Shown here: piece after piece, positions 29,448-39,126 of the stretch
Layout: every line of letters begins with the position of its first letter
Numbering within the stretch: position 1 is the stretch's first letter
Origin: Agrobacterium vitis
Lineage (GTDB): Bacteria; Pseudomonadota; Alphaproteobacteria; Rhizobiales; Rhizobiaceae
Length of the DNA: 64,000 bases
Assembly (NCBI RefSeq): GCF_013426735.1
Contig: NZ_AP023273.1
Span: forward strand, 1,017,501-1,081,500
Direction of reading: 5' to 3'
Position numbers and translations under genes: made by a program
The notes under the pieces: model-generated
Databases searched by the model: none
Told to the model about the DNA's origin: nothing
What the model saw: the letters and a program-made list of their open reading frames with translations, nothing else

Positions 29448-30785
29448 TCAGAAGCCCGCGACCTTGCCCCAGGCAGAATGAGCCAGCCGCTCTGGCCTAT
29501 AGTCTTTGGGATCGACAATCGGTTCGGAACCGGTGATGATGTCGGCGATCAGATGCCCTGCCCCTGGCCCGATGCCAAAGCCATGGCCACTGAATCCGGC
29601 CGCCAGAATAAAGCCTGGCAGTGAGGAGATTTCACCGATGGCGGGCACACCATCCGGGGTGCTGTCGATATAGCCAGCCCAACTGGCCGAAATCTTAGCG
29701 CCAGCCAAAGCAGGCAGCAATTCGCCGGCCCGGCGATAGGTTTCGGCGATCAGTTTGCGATCCGGTATCGGGTCGAGAATACGGTTGCGCTCCATCGGCG
29801 TCGCCTTGTCCAACGCCCATTTCGCCAGTGTCTCATGGCCATTGCGCAGACCTTCGATCGTACCCGGCTTCAGGCTTCTCCACCGCCGCTGGAACATTGG
29901 CAGGAAAGCCTTGCCATAGCGGATCTGCTGGGGGGTCAGATCGACGCTGGCACGGCCGCTGATCGCCAGGGTATAACCGCCATCGCCCCGGCGGGTCACG
30001 GAAACCCGCGCCGTATGCAGGGCGTCCGGCAACGCTTCGGCCCCTAATCCCTCAAGAAGACGGACAGAAAGGATAGAGGACCGGATAGAGGCCTGCGGAA
30101 AGCGAATGTTCAACTGATTGCAGAAGGAAGACGCCCAGGCGCCGCCCGCCATCACCACGGTTCCCGTGCGGATCGTCCCCTTTTCCGTCACCACGGCACT
30201 GACCCGGCCAGCTTCGGTTTCCAGCCCACGGGCCGCGCAATGCTGCATAACGGTTCCGCCAAATTTCATCACGCCGCGCGCAATAATCGGGGCAGCCCTT
30301 TCGGGGACCGCTATGCCATCGCTGGGCGAAAACACCCCGCCAAGCCACGGCTTTCGCGTCGCGCTGCCTTTTTCGGCGGCTTCCTTGCCCGAAAGCATGT
30401 GCGTGGTGACGCCGACTATTTTGGCAAAGTCACGCCATTTGGCCCAGGTGGCGATTTCCGCCTCGCTATTGCTCAGGTAAAGCAGGCCGCAGCGGCGAAA
30501 CCCGACATCCTCGCCAATGTCGCTGGCAAAACTGTCCCAGAGATCCAGGCTTTTTGTCGCCATCGGCAATTCGCGGGCATCGCGGTTCTGCTGGCGGCAC
30601 CAACCCCAATTGCGACTGGACTGCTCCGCCCCGATCAACCCCTTTTCCAACAGCACGACTTTGACGCCGCGTTTTGCCAGGAAATAGGCGGTGCATGTGC
30701 CGACGATACCGCCGCCGATCACCACGACATCTGCTGCCTCAGGCAAAGTGGTGTGGGTTTCTACTCGCAAAAGGGGTACACGCAT
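29448..30785 (-). CDS. FAD-dependent amino acid/amine oxidoreductase (DAO family)
   Basis: The 445-residue protein has the N-terminal [20 protein letters not shown]ossmann motif, then [19 protein letters not shown], and near the C-terminus a [14 protein letters not shown] motif typical of DadA/glycine oxidase/octopine-oxidase-like enzymes. It should oxidise a C-N bond in an amino acid or amine. AAGGAG precedes the ATG at 30785. It is divergent from an Lrp-type regulator, an arrangement common for amino-acid oxidases controlled by their substrate. The substrate is not identifiable. Confidence 0.84.
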   Translation of the reverse strand: MRVPLLRVETHTTLPEAADVVVIGGGIVGTCTAYFLAKRGVKVVLLEKGLIGAEQSSRNWGWCRQQNRDARELPMATKSLDLWDSFASDIGEDVGFRRCGLLYLSNSEAEIATWAKWRDFAKIVGVTTHMLSGKEAAEKGSATRKPWLGGVFSPSDGIAVPERAAPIIARGVMKFGGTVMQHCAARGLETEAGRVSAVVTEKGTIRTGTVVMAGGAWASSFCNQLNIRFPQASIRSSILSVRLLEGLGAEALPDALHTARVSVTRRGDGGYTLAISGRASVDLTPQQIRYGKAFLPMFQRRWRSLKPGTIEGLRNGHETLAKWALDKATPMERNRILDPIPDRKLIAETYRRAGELLPALAGAKISASWAGYIDSTPDGVPAIGEISSLPGFILAAGFSGHGFGIGPGAGHLIADIITGSEPIVDPKDYRPERLAHSAWGKVAGF

Positions 30786-31008
30786 GAAAAGCTCCTTGAT
30801 TGCTGATCAGCATAAGCATTTCCATCAGTGAAAAGCACCGCGATTGCGCCAGATTCAGCATTTCCTTCCGTTTTTAGAAATGCAAACAATCCCTGTGTTG
30901 CATAAGGTTTTTCAAAGCTTTCCAGCGTGTTTTCCTGATGATGATCGCTTGCACTTTGGCTTTCGAAGCATAATATGCTGGCACACAGGGATCAGAAGGA
31001 ACAGCAGG

Positions 31009-31485
31009 GTGAAGCTCGACAGGATCGACATCAAGATTCTCTATGAACTGCAAAAGAACGGTCGGATCACCAATGTGGAACTGGCCGAACTGGTCAATCT
31101 CTCCCCCAGCCCCTGTCTGATGCGGGTGAAGAAACTTCAGGCCGATGGCTATATCGAGGGCTATTCTGCCCAGATCAATGTCAGCAAGCTTGGCCAGACG
31201 CTGACGGTGTTTACCGAGATCACCTTGAAGAACCACAGGCAGATCGATTTCGCCCGGTTCCTCGCCGCGGTTGAAAAAGTTGACCAGGTGATCGAATGCC
31301 ACCTGGTCTCCGGCGGCTATGATTACATGCTGAAATTCGTCACATCGGGGATTGGCGAATATCAGTCGATCATGGAAAGGCTGACCGACATGGATATCGG
31401 CATCGATAAATATTTCAGCTTCGTGGTGCTGAAATCACCAATCGTCAAATCGCATATGCCGCTGACCAGCCTGTTTCCAGTATAG
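31009..31485 (+). CDS. Lrp/AsnC-family regulator
   Basis: The 158-residue protein has an N-terminal helix-turn-helix (LDRIDIKILYELQKNGRITN, then NLSPSPCLMRVKKLQADGYI) and a C-terminal AsnC/RAM ligand domain. GTG at 31009 is chosen because AGAAGGA lies just upstream and the HTH then starts as in all relatives; an upstream in-frame ATG near 30844 adds 55 unsupported residues. It is divergent from the FAD oxidoreductase, its likely target, and converges on the amidase gene six bases away. Confidence 0.88.
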   Translation: MKLDRIDIKILYELQKNGRITNVELAELVNLSPSPCLMRVKKLQADGYIEGYSAQINVSKLGQTLTVFTEITLKNHRQIDFARFLAAVEKVDQVIECHLVSGGYDYMLKFVTSGIGEYQSIMERLTDMDIGIDKYFSFVVLKSPIVKSHMPLTSLFPV

Positions 31486-31491
31486 GCTCAT

Positions 31492-32871
31492 TTAGCCGCA
31501 AACCACCGCTTCCACCGAAAGCGCCAGACCAAGCAGGGCCTCATCGGACCGTGCAAGCCCGGACACTTGCAAACCAACCGGCATATTGGCATCCCCCGTG
31601 CCGCACGGCAGCGAGACCGCGCACCAGTCGAGAAAATTGCCGAGCATCGTGTTGCGCAATGTCTTGCCATTGGTGGCCACGAACAGGTCATCGTCAGCCA
31701 CAAGCGGCGCGGTCAGTGGTGCCACATGCGCAACGGTTGGCGTCAGGATGAATTCATTCGCTCCAATCTGGCCGGTAAATTCCGCAATCAATTGCTCACG
31801 CCGGTCGATAAGCTCGACATAGTTGGCAATGCTGATGTTTTCGCCGAGCCGTGCGCGGGTCGCAACGCGGTGATCCATGCGGGCCGCGTCTGGCCCATGC
31901 AGACGGTGGCGATGCAACACATAGGCTTCCGCTGTCACCAGCGGGCCATGCTTGGCGAGAAGATCGAGGATCTGCTGCATGATCGGGAAGGCTTGACGGC
32001 GCACCACGGCGCCAGCCTGTTCCAGACGGCCTATCGCAGCCTCAAATGCTTGAACCACACCATCCTCGGCACCATCGAAAAATACCGTTTCCGGCACCAC
32101 GAAACGGCGTCCGGCCAAGGCGGTGCGGGTCACCTGCGGATGCGTCAGCCCTCGCATGGCAGCATCGATCCACACCGCATCCTGCACGGTGCGGCAGAGC
32201 GGTCCAAGGGAGTCGAGACTTTTGGAGAGAGGAAAGACGCCACGCATGGAGTAGCGGCCACGGGTCGCCTTATAGCCGACAATGCCATTGAAGGCGGAGG
32301 GAATGCGCACTGACCCGCCCGTATCCGTCCCAATCGACACCGGCACCAGCCCGGCGGCCACGGCAACAGCCGAGCCCGAGGACGAGCCGCCGGGAACCCG
32401 AGCCTCGCCCACGCCGTGCGGATTGCGCGGTGTGCCGTAATGCGGATTGACCCCAAGGCCGGAAAAAGCAAACTCGCTCATATTGACCTGACCGATGGAC
32501 ACCATTCCGGCACTTGCCAGGGCCTGGACCACATCCGCATCGCGCGATGCTGGTGGCTGATCGTCCAGCACCACGGAGCCAGCCGTTGTGGTCTGCCCTT
32601 CAAGATCAAAGAGATCTTTCCAGGCAACCGGTATTCCGTCCAGAGGGCCGAGCGAGCAACCGGCCCGGATGCGCAATGCCGAAGCCTGGGCCTCCTGCAT
32701 CGCCCGCTCCGGCGTTAGCCGGGTGAAAATTGTCTGATCCCCGTAATCCCGGATGGCCCCCAACGTCTGATGGGCCAGATCCTGCGGATCAAGCGCGCCG
32801 GACTGGATCAAGACAGCAAGCTGGGCAATGCTTTTGCCTGAAAGGCCTTGGCCTGAAAAGTTTGGGGTCAT
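31492..32871 (-). CDS. Amidase-signature family hydrolase
   Basis: The 459-residue protein has the amidase signature with the Ser-cisSer-Lys triad: lysine in IPVAWKDLFD, the glycine/serine-rich PGGSSSGSAVAVAAGL, and the nucleophile serine in GTDTGGSVRIPSAFNG. Relatives include GatA, allophanate hydrolase and many catabolic amidases. AAAGGAG lies seven bases before the ATG. Because it lies directly after a polyamine-type solute-binding protein gene (22-base gap, same strand), a role in cleaving an imported amide is plausible; it lacks the neighbours expected for GatCAB. Confidence 0.87.
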   Translation of the reverse strand: MTPNFSGQGLSGKSIAQLAVLIQSGALDPQDLAHQTLGAIRDYGDQTIFTRLTPERAMQEAQASALRIRAGCSLGPLDGIPVAWKDLFDLEGQTTTAGSVVLDDQPPASRDADVVQALASAGMVSIGQVNMSEFAFSGLGVNPHYGTPRNPHGVGEARVPGGSSSGSAVAVAAGLVPVSIGTDTGGSVRIPSAFNGIVGYKATRGRYSMRGVFPLSKSLDSLGPLCRTVQDAVWIDAAMRGLTHPQVTRTALAGRRFVVPETVFFDGAEDGVVQAFEAAIGRLEQAGAVVRRQAFPIMQQILDLLAKHGPLVTAEAYVLHRHRLHGPDAARMDHRVATRARLGENISIANYVELIDRREQLIAEFTGQIGANEFILTPTVAHVAPLTAPLVADDDLFVATNGKTLRNTMLGNFLDWCAVSLPCGTGDANMPVGLQVSGLARSDEALLGLALSVEAVVCG

Positions 32872-32893
32872 CGGTTACTCCTTTAATACAATA

Positions 32894-34111
32894 TTATGCC
32901 GCCATCAGCTGAAGCCAGCGACGCACCAGATAATTATGTTCGTCCATGGTGGTGTTCCACACCGCGATGCGGTTGGCACGCTGCCAGTAAGACCCGCCGC
33001 TGCGGCTTTCGCCAGCCTTGATCCGCATTGCGCCATCCGGTCCGGGCAAGTCCTGCGCGGCGGGCAGGCCGCCATACCAATAATCCCATTCCGCCTTGCT
33101 CAGATACGCCTTTGAGCGCTGCGGCGTGGAGATGTAATAGCCTTGCCGCGCAACGACAGCACCTGGCAACCCGGAAATCCACCAGTTAAGATAGTCATAG
33201 GCCACATCCAGCATCCGGCCTTCAAGGCCACGCGACAGGCAAAGCCCGCCATGCCAGGCCCGGTAGCCTTCGACCGGCACCGCCTGCTCCACGGCCATGC
33301 CCTGACCGCTCAGGATGGTAATGCCTGTGGACCACATGCTCTGGATATCGGTGCGGCCCCTAACCATCAGGGCTGCGGCATCCTCAGCGGTGCGCCAGAA
33401 GTCCCTGAAAAATCCGGATTTTTTCTTCTCTGTCAGAATGGCGATCAGCCGGTCGATCTCGGCCACGGTCATATTGCCGATATTATCGAACCGCATCAGG
33501 CCAGCCGCCTCGGCAGCAAGAGCCGCATCGAAAATACCGATGGCGGGCTCGTCAATCAGCGCCACCCGGCCCGCCCAGGTCTCGTCCAACAGACTTGCCC
33601 AACTGGACACGGACCTGGGGCTTTTCACCAGATCACTGCGATAGGCAAAACTGTCGAAATTATGGGTGGTCGGCAACATGGAAATATGGCCGGTCGGATT
33701 ATCGCCCAGCGACAGATCCGGCTGAACGAACAGTTTCTTGACAGGTGCATCGCCCTTGCCCAGTTGGGCACTCGGCTCCAGTCGTCCGGTCTTGGTGAGA
33801 TCGGAAATCTCGTTCCAGAGGTCGATCCGCTTCAGTTCTATCGGCTGGATGGCCCGCCAGTACCAGACGATATCCAGGTTATGAAAGCACTGATCGTAGA
33901 TGTCGTAACTATCCGGCGCCTGCGCCGCCTTGTGCTGGGTGGTCAGAAAATCATTGTTGTCGAACACGACCTCGATGCCAAGATCCTGCTGCGCCTGAAC
34001 GCGCAACGGCTCCAGCAACGAAATCGCCGTGCCGAGTATCCGAAGACGCGGCTTGCCTTGCGTATGAAGGGCGGGCGCAGGAAAAGAAGCCGGTGGGTTA
34101 TGGGTGTTCAT
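32894..34111 (-). CDS. PotD-like solute-binding protein without signal peptide
   Basis: The 405-residue protein is related to the Tat-exported binding protein at 37828-39060. They share the YRAW block, the QGYY(I/Y)S(T/P) block, the W(D/A)(Y/F)WY(G/E)G block, and the end pattern (E)(H/Y)(N/D)(Y/H)LV(R/Q)(R/K)W. It has no hydrophobic N-terminus; TAA lies directly before the only further upstream start (GTG at 34135). It therefore may be cytoplasmic, or act as an intracellular sensor, as NasS does for NrtA. It sits before the amidase gene on the same strand. No permease is encoded immediately beside it. Confidence 0.75.
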   Translation of the reverse strand: MNTHNPPASFPAPALHTQGKPRLRILGTAISLLEPLRVQAQQDLGIEVVFDNNDFLTTQHKAAQAPDSYDIYDQCFHNLDIVWYWRAIQPIELKRIDLWNEISDLTKTGRLEPSAQLGKGDAPVKKLFVQPDLSLGDNPTGHISMLPTTHNFDSFAYRSDLVKSPRSVSSWASLLDETWAGRVALIDEPAIGIFDAALAAEAAGLMRFDNIGNMTVAEIDRLIAILTEKKKSGFFRDFWRTAEDAAALMVRGRTDIQSMWSTGITILSGQGMAVEQAVPVEGYRAWHGGLCLSRGLEGRMLDVAYDYLNWWISGLPGAVVARQGYYISTPQRSKAYLSKAEWDYWYGGLPAAQDLPGPDGAMRIKAGESRSGGSYWQRANRIAVWNTTMDEHNYLVRRWLQLMAA

Positions 34112-34184
34112 TGGCGTTTGACATTCCTGACTCACTTATAAAGCTATCGTAAAACCATAGAGCCTCTGCCACCATCCATGCCTC

Positions 34185-35201
34185 TCACTTTATCGCAAAG
34201 GCCTCGAAAGACCGCCTGATCAGCGCCGTCTCCAATCCATCGACAATGAAAACCAGCCTGGAGCGCCGATCCGTCGATGGCCAGCCGCCCATATGGACGG
34301 GCGGATGTACCAGATGTTGGACCCCGTGAATGGCAACGGGCCGGTCCTCACCCGCGATGTTCAAAATGCCCTTCACCCGGATAACCTTGGCACCATGGCG
34401 GTTGAGCAACATCGTCAACCAGATGCCGAAGGCGGTCCAGTCGATCGGCTCATCCACCGTCACCACGAAGGAGCGGAAGTCACCGCTATGGCTGGCGTCT
34501 CCTGGCGCTTCGCAGTAAAACCCACTGGCCGATTGCAGGGAGGAACTGTGCAGGCTGGCATCATCATCCAGCAGGCTGGCGGCTGAGAAATCCGGGACGG
34601 CAGCGGCCAGTATCGCTGCATCGGGATTGATCGACGCGATCCTGGCCATCAACCGTCCGGTCAAATCAGGCTGTTCGAGAGCTTCGGTCATATCTGTTTT
34701 GGTGATCACCAACCGGTCGGCAATCGCCACTTGGCGCGCCGACTCGCCATAAGCGTCGAGCTGCCCTAAGCCGTTAATGGCATCAACCGTCGTGATGACA
34801 TTGCCGTGGCGGAAATGATGGCGCAGGACCGGATCGGCTTTCAGCGTCGATAAGATCGGAAACGGATCGGCAAGCCCGGTGCTTTCGATCATCACCCGAC
34901 GAAAAGGTGCGATCTCACCGCGCTCGCGGCGGTCATGCAGGGTTCGCACGGCTTCAGCCAGATCGCCGCGAATGGTGCAGCAAACACAGCCGGATTGCAA
35001 AAGCACCGTATCGCCATCAACCGTTTCCACAAGGTCATGATCGAGGCCGATTTCTCCGAACTCGTTAATCAGCACCGCCGTATCGGCAAGCGCCGGGTCC
35101 GATAGCAAGCGCTTGAGCAGCGTCGTCTTGCCGGAGCCGAGGAAGCCGGTTAGCAGATTGACGGGCGTGAACTGGGGAATAGCACCGCTTGCATCAGCCA
35201 T
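34185..35201 (-). CDS. CobW/COG0523 GTPase, putative metallochaperone
   Basis: The 338-residue protein has Walker A TGFLGSGKTTLLK (about residues 18-30), the COG0523 metal motif C72-V-C74-C75 (GCVCCTIRGDL), VMIESTGLADP, and the nucleotide motif TKTD, followed by a CobW C-terminal domain. These GTPases deliver metal ions, often zinc or cobalt, to client enzymes. It overlaps the upstream 110-residue gene by eight bases, suggesting the two act together. The adjacent NodB deacetylase is a metal enzyme and a possible client. Confidence 0.88.
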   Translation of the reverse strand: MADASGAIPQFTPVNLLTGFLGSGKTTLLKRLLSDPALADTAVLINEFGEIGLDHDLVETVDGDTVLLQSGCVCCTIRGDLAEAVRTLHDRRERGEIAPFRRVMIESTGLADPFPILSTLKADPVLRHHFRHGNVITTVDAINGLGQLDAYGESARQVAIADRLVITKTDMTEALEQPDLTGRLMARIASINPDAAILAAAVPDFSAASLLDDDASLHSSSLQSASGFYCEAPGDASHSGDFRSFVVTVDEPIDWTAFGIWLTMLLNRHGAKVIRVKGILNIAGEDRPVAIHGVQHLVHPPVHMGGWPSTDRRSRLVFIVDGLETALIRRSFEAFAIK

Positions 35202-35526
35202 TACGGGCCGTTTCCATCCGCGCGATCAGCACCGGATCAAGCGGATCACAGGCCCGACCGGACATTTTTTCAGCGACCGACCAGAGATGGCCGAGATCCT
35301 CGATGATCTCGGTCTTTCCCGTCAGGCTGGACAGGAGGTAGGATGAGCCCTGCCAGTCGGATAGCGACAGGCCATAAGCCTTCAGCACCCGGTTTGCGGT
35401 GTTCACCCGGTTCATCCGTTCACGGCGGCGGTCCACCCGCTCCCCGTTGCGGGTGTAAACGCCGGGTCGGGCCACGGCGTCGGCCCAATGTTCATTGCCG
35501 CCAATTACACCGCAGAGTGAACACAT
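35194..35526 (-). CDS. Small conserved CSLCG protein coupled to CobW
   Basis: The 110-residue protein begins MCSLCGVIGG, a C-x2-C pair that could bind metal, followed by an arginine-rich segment and a helical tail. I do not recognise a named family. A strong AAAGGAG precedes the ATG at 35526, and its end overlaps the CobW start by eight bases, so translation is probably coupled. This context suggests a partner or client of the metallochaperone, but no function can be assigned. Confidence 0.72.
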   Translation of the reverse strand: MCSLCGVIGGNEHWADAVARPGVYTRNGERVDRRRERMNRVNTANRVLKAYGLSLSDWQGSSYLLSSLTGKTEIIEDLGHLWSVAEKMSGRACDPLDPVLIARMETARNG

Positions 35527-35579
35527 GACGATCTCCTTTCACAGACAAGGGGCGGCGTCACACCGCCCCCGCCGTCTTG

Positions 35580-36461
35580 TTACTTCTTGCGCGGAAAGCG
35601 CTTGGCGAAATCGTCGGCGATCTCGTTCATGGTGACGAATTTCACCCCCGGATGCTTGCTCATATGGGCAAACAACCGCTCCAGCATCATCAACACCTGC
35701 GGGCGTCCGGCAACGTCAGGGTGAATGGTGATCGGGAAAACCGCATAATCCATTTCACGATAGACCCAATCGAACTGATCGCGCCAGATCTGCTCGATAT
35801 CATGCGGATTGACGAAGCCGTGGCTGTTGGGTGATTTCTTAATGAACATCATCGGTGGCAGGTCATCGAGATACCACGAGGCCGGAATTTCGATCAGGTC
35901 GGTCTCGTGGCCACGCTTCAAAGGCACCATCCAGTCGGAGGGCTTCTTGGAATAGTCGATCTTGGTCCAGCTATCGCCAACGCGCACATAATAGGGCGTA
36001 AAATCATTATGCATCAGCGAGTGGTCGTATTTGATGCCCCGCTCCAGCAGCAATTCATTGGTGACATTGGAAAATTCCCACCAGGGCGCCACATAGCCGG
36101 TCGGGCGCTTGCCAGACAGCTTGGTGACCAGCTCGATGCACTTGTCCAGCACCTCGGTTTCCTGTTCACGGGTCATGGCAATCGGGTTTTCATGGGTATA
36201 GCCGTGAATGCCGATTTCATGGCCTGCATCGGCCACAGCCTGCATCTGTTCCGGGAAGGTCTCGATGGAATGGCCGGGAATGAACCAGGTGGTCTTGATG
36301 CCGAAGCGCTCGAACAGTTTCAGCAGGCGCGGCGCACCGACCTCACCGGCAAACAGACCACGGGAAATATCGTCAGGCGAATCCTCGCCACCGTAAGAGC
36401 CGAGCCAGCCGGCCACCGCATCCACATCGATGCCGAAGCTGCAAAAGATTTCCTTTGCCAT
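35580..36461 (-). CDS. NodB-domain deacetylase, allantoinase (PuuE)-like
   Basis: The 293-residue protein is a carbohydrate-esterase-4 type polysaccharide deacetylase: [12 protein letters not shown] with the catalytic/metal aspartates near residue 12-14, the HGYTHENP metal histidines near 90-97, and a C-terminal [14 protein letters not shown] block. The last block and the overall length are closer to the cytosolic amidohydrolase branch (PuuE allantoinase and relatives) than to cell-wall deacetylases. No signal peptide is present. ATG 36461 follows AAGGAG; an upstream in-frame extension to 36548 is unsupported. It lies 47 bases after the ATPase gene, so it likely acts on the imported substrate. 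Confidence 0.8.
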   Translation of the reverse strand: MAKEIFCSFGIDVDAVAGWLGSYGGEDSPDDISRGLFAGEVGAPRLLKLFERFGIKTTWFIPGHSIETFPEQMQAVADAGHEIGIHGYTHENPIAMTREQETEVLDKCIELVTKLSGKRPTGYVAPWWEFSNVTNELLLERGIKYDHSLMHNDFTPYYVRVGDSWTKIDYSKKPSDWMVPLKRGHETDLIEIPASWYLDDLPPMMFIKKSPNSHGFVNPHDIEQIWRDQFDWVYREMDYAVFPITIHPDVAGRPQVLMMLERLFAHMSKHPGVKFVTMNEIADDFAKRFPRKK

Positions 36462-36508
36462 GGTGTTTTCTCCTTTTGATAAAGACTTTTTGATCAGGTG
36501 CGGACCTG

Positions 36509-37618
36509 TCAGTGTGCGGCGATAATGGTGGCATCCGAAGGCTTCCACGACAGAAACACGTCGGAGCCGACCGGAAACTCATCCGGGCGATATTTCTCGA
36601 CATGGGCCTCGAGAGACAAAGACCGACCATCCGCCAGCACCGCCGAAATATGCGAGACATGACCGACGACATCGGCACGTTGAATGCGGGCATGAACCGC
36701 GTTGCCACCATGGGCGACAGACACCCGCTCAAGCGGCTCGCGGTTTCCATGATGAACCTGAATGGCCTCGGCGGGAACGACGAGATTGGCAAGGCCGCCG
36801 TCGGCTACCTGACCATTGACCAAGCCTGCAAGCAATCCCTCCGGGGTCTCGACCCGCAAGTCGCCTGCGCCATCGGCGCGGGCATGCCCTTTAAAAATCG
36901 CGTTTCGGCCAATGAATTGCGCCACAAAGGGCGTGGCGGGCCGGGTATAGAGCTGATGCGGCGGGCTGACCTGCTCGACGCGGCCCTGATTCATCACCAC
37001 CACCCGGTCGGACAGCGCCAGCGCCTCCGATTGCGCATGGGTGACAAAAATGAAGGTGACGCCCAGCGTCCGTTGCAGGATTTTCAGCTCGTTCTGGATC
37101 GCCTTGCGCAGATTGGCATCAAGCGCGCCAAGCGGCTCATCCAGAAGCAGAATGTCCGGCTCGATCACCAGTCCCCGCGCCAAGGCTACTCGCTGGCGCT
37201 GGCCGCCGGAAAGCTTTTCCGGCTTGCGCTCGGCTATGTCTTCAAGCCCAAGCGTGGCGATGATCCGCTCCACCTTGCGGTCGCGCTCGGCCTTGGCCAT
37301 GCCTTTGACTTCAAGACCGTAAGCGACATTGCGGCGCACGCTCATATGAGGAAACAGCGCGTAATTCTGAAAGATCGTCGCGGTCGGGCGCATCTGCGGC
37401 GGCACATCGTTCATGCGCACGCCCTTGATCATCATATCGCCGGAGGAAATCCCCTCGAACCCGGCAATCATCCTCAGCGTCGTGGTCTTGCCGCAGCCGG
37501 ATGGGCCGAGAAACGCGATGAACTCACCTTTCTTGACCGCTAGGCTGAAGGCGCTGACAGCCGTGGTGCCATTGTCATAGACCTTGCCCACATCAATCAG
37601 TTCCAGATCGTAAATCAT
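36509..37618 (-). CDS. ABC transporter ATP-binding protein, polyamine type (second copy)
   Basis: The 369-residue PotA-like ATPase has Walker [13 protein letters not shown], signature [15 protein letters not shown], Walker [13 protein letters not shown], and a C-terminal TOBE region. GGAG lies before its ATG at 37618. It is one of two ATPases in the island (the other is 42399-43472). It is separated from the binding-protein gene by a repeat-bearing 209-base gap and reads into the deacetylase gene. It may form a mixed dimer with the other ATPase or serve the signal-less binding protein. Confidence 0.9.
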   Translation of the reverse strand: MIYDLELIDVGKVYDNGTTAVSAFSLAVKKGEFIAFLGPSGCGKTTTLRMIAGFEGISSGDMMIKGVRMNDVPPQMRPTATIFQNYALFPHMSVRRNVAYGLEVKGMAKAERDRKVERIIATLGLEDIAERKPEKLSGGQRQRVALARGLVIEPDILLLDEPLGALDANLRKAIQNELKILQRTLGVTFIFVTHAQSEALALSDRVVVMNQGRVEQVSPPHQLYTRPATPFVAQFIGRNAIFKGHARADGAGDLRVETPEGLLAGLVNGQVADGGLANLVVPAEAIQVHHGNREPLERVSVAHGGNAVHARIQRADVVGHVSHISAVLADGRSLSLEAHVEKYRPDEFPVGSDVFLSWKPSDATIIAAH

Positions 37619-37683
37619 CCTAAATCTCCAGGCGGTGCCCTCTTGGGCGATCAGATGCCACGTCCGTCACGCAACGTGCCGTC

Positions 37684-37779
37684 ATGCTCGGCCTTGTGCC
37701 GAGCATCTGCCGGGATGCGATATGCAGGTGACGATCATGGCTTGGCCCTCGGCAGTAGACCCTCGGGACAAGCCCGAGG
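37684..37779. repeat. Intergenic palindromes (ATGCTCGG...CCGAGCAT type)
   Basis: ATGCTCGGCCTTGTGCCGAGCAT at 37684-37706 in outline (arms ATGCTCGGC/GCCGAGCAT) forms a hairpin, and a second hairpin CCTCGGG/CCCGAGG lies at 37761-37779. The first is nearly identical to 63958-63980, including the flanking GTC and CTGC. It splits the binding-protein gene from the downstream ATPase gene and may act as a transcript-stability or termination element. Confidence 0.7.
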
Positions 37780-37827
37780 GTGACGGTGGGTGAACGCAGA
37801 CCGAGTAACCGATCTACGGCGGTCTCG

Positions 37828-39060
37828 TCAGGCGTTCAGGAACTCGTCCCACTTCTGCACCAGATGGTCGTATTCATCCGGCCATTGATGCCAATAAGCG
37901 ACGTTTTTGGCGCGCTCTTCCAGCGAGCCGCCATCGCGCAGGTCGCCTTCCTTGATGCCGCGCTCCGGCGCGCCGGTCCAAGGCTTGCCCTCGTACCAGA
38001 AGGCATATTTTTCCGGTGCCATAACGCTTTTGATATTGGTGGAGGGCGAGTAATAACCCTGCTCCGACACCGCGATACCAGGCTCGCCCGACAGCCAGTA
38101 ATCGGCATAGGCTGTGACGGCTTCCTTGTTCGTCGTACCTGCAATCATCGAGGGGCCGATGGCCCAGGCGCGGTAGCCTTCCTTCGGCACCGCATATTTG
38201 CAGGACTTGCCTTGCGCCTTCACCGCCATGACAGCCGGTTGCCAGGCATCGCAGACCACCATCTCACCTGAGGCCATCAGGTTGACCAGTTCGCCGAAAT
38301 CACCCCACAGCGCCCGGAACTGGCCTTCCTTCTTCTTCGACACCAGGAAGGCCGCCGCCTCGTCGATTTCCTTGGCGCTTGGATTGCCGGGGTTCTTGAC
38401 GTTGAGCAGGCCAAGCGTGTTCATCGCCATGATCGCCTGACCAAAGGCAATCAGCGGATCGGTGTTGAGCCCGGACTTGCCCTTCCACTTTTTGTCGAAA
38501 ATCGCCGCCCAGCTATTGGCCTCTTCGGCGGAGACAACATCCGGGTTATAACCGATGGAATCGTAGTTATAGACGGCTGGCACCATGTTCAGTGTCGTCT
38601 GTCCTTCATCAGCCCAGATCTGCCCGACGATCTGCGCCTTCAAGTCCCATTTGTCGGATGGCTTGGTGAAGGTGTCGCGGATATTCGCCCAATTTTTCAA
38701 GCCGGAAGCCGGTACCGGCTCGACATTGTTGGTCATGACGATGGCAGGCAGGCGCTCGGCGATGATTTCCCAGCAATCGTAATCTTTCGAGCCGGACAGG
38801 ATTTTGGTCTGCGCATCCGGGAAGGTTGCCGCCGTGCCGGATGTGCCGCCAACGCCGGAGGCCTTCTTGAAGTCATTGAGAATGCGCTCCTGCACCGTCA
38901 CCGACAGGCCGATGGTGCGCAGCTGCTGGCTGGCAAGGCTGGTTGCCTGGGCATAGGCTGCCCGCGACGAGAGGAAGGGCGTGCCTGCCCCCATGGCCAG
39001 CGCCATCATGCCGGTGGAGCGTTTGAGAAGTGATCTGCGATTGAGTTCCAGTAATGACAT
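37828..39060 (-). CDS. Tat-exported PotD-like ABC solute-binding protein
   Basis: The 410-residue protein has a twin-arginine signal (NRRSLLKRSTGMMALAMGAG) and a PotD-like binding fold rich in the NYDSIGYNPD and GYYSP features of polyamine-type binding proteins. GGAG precedes its ATG. It is the only exported binding protein in the island and most probably serves the permeases encoded at 40660-42412. The ligand is unknown; the family binds spermidine, putrescine, opines and other cations or amines. Confidence 0.88.
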   Translation of the reverse strand: MSLLELNRRSLLKRSTGMMALAMGAGTPFLSSRAAYAQATSLASQQLRTIGLSVTVQERILNDFKKASGVGGTSGTAATFPDAQTKILSGSKDYDCWEIIAERLPAIVMTNNVEPVPASGLKNWANIRDTFTKPSDKWDLKAQIVGQIWADEGQTTLNMVPAVYNYDSIGYNPDVVSAEEANSWAAIFDKKWKGKSGLNTDPLIAFGQAIMAMNTLGLLNVKNPGNPSAKEIDEAAAFLVSKKKEGQFRALWGDFGELVNLMASGEMVVCDAWQPAVMAVKAQGKSCKYAVPKEGYRAWAIGPSMIAGTTNKEAVTAYADYWLSGEPGIAVSEQGYYSPSTNIKSVMAPEKYAFWYEGKPWTGAPERGIKEGDLRDGGSLEERAKNVAYWHQWPDEYDHLVQKWDEFLNA

Positions 39061-39126
39061 GGCAGTTCTCCAGTTTTGAGTTCCCGATCCGGCTTTGCCG
39101 GTTTTTGTTGTTGTTGATTGTTGCTT

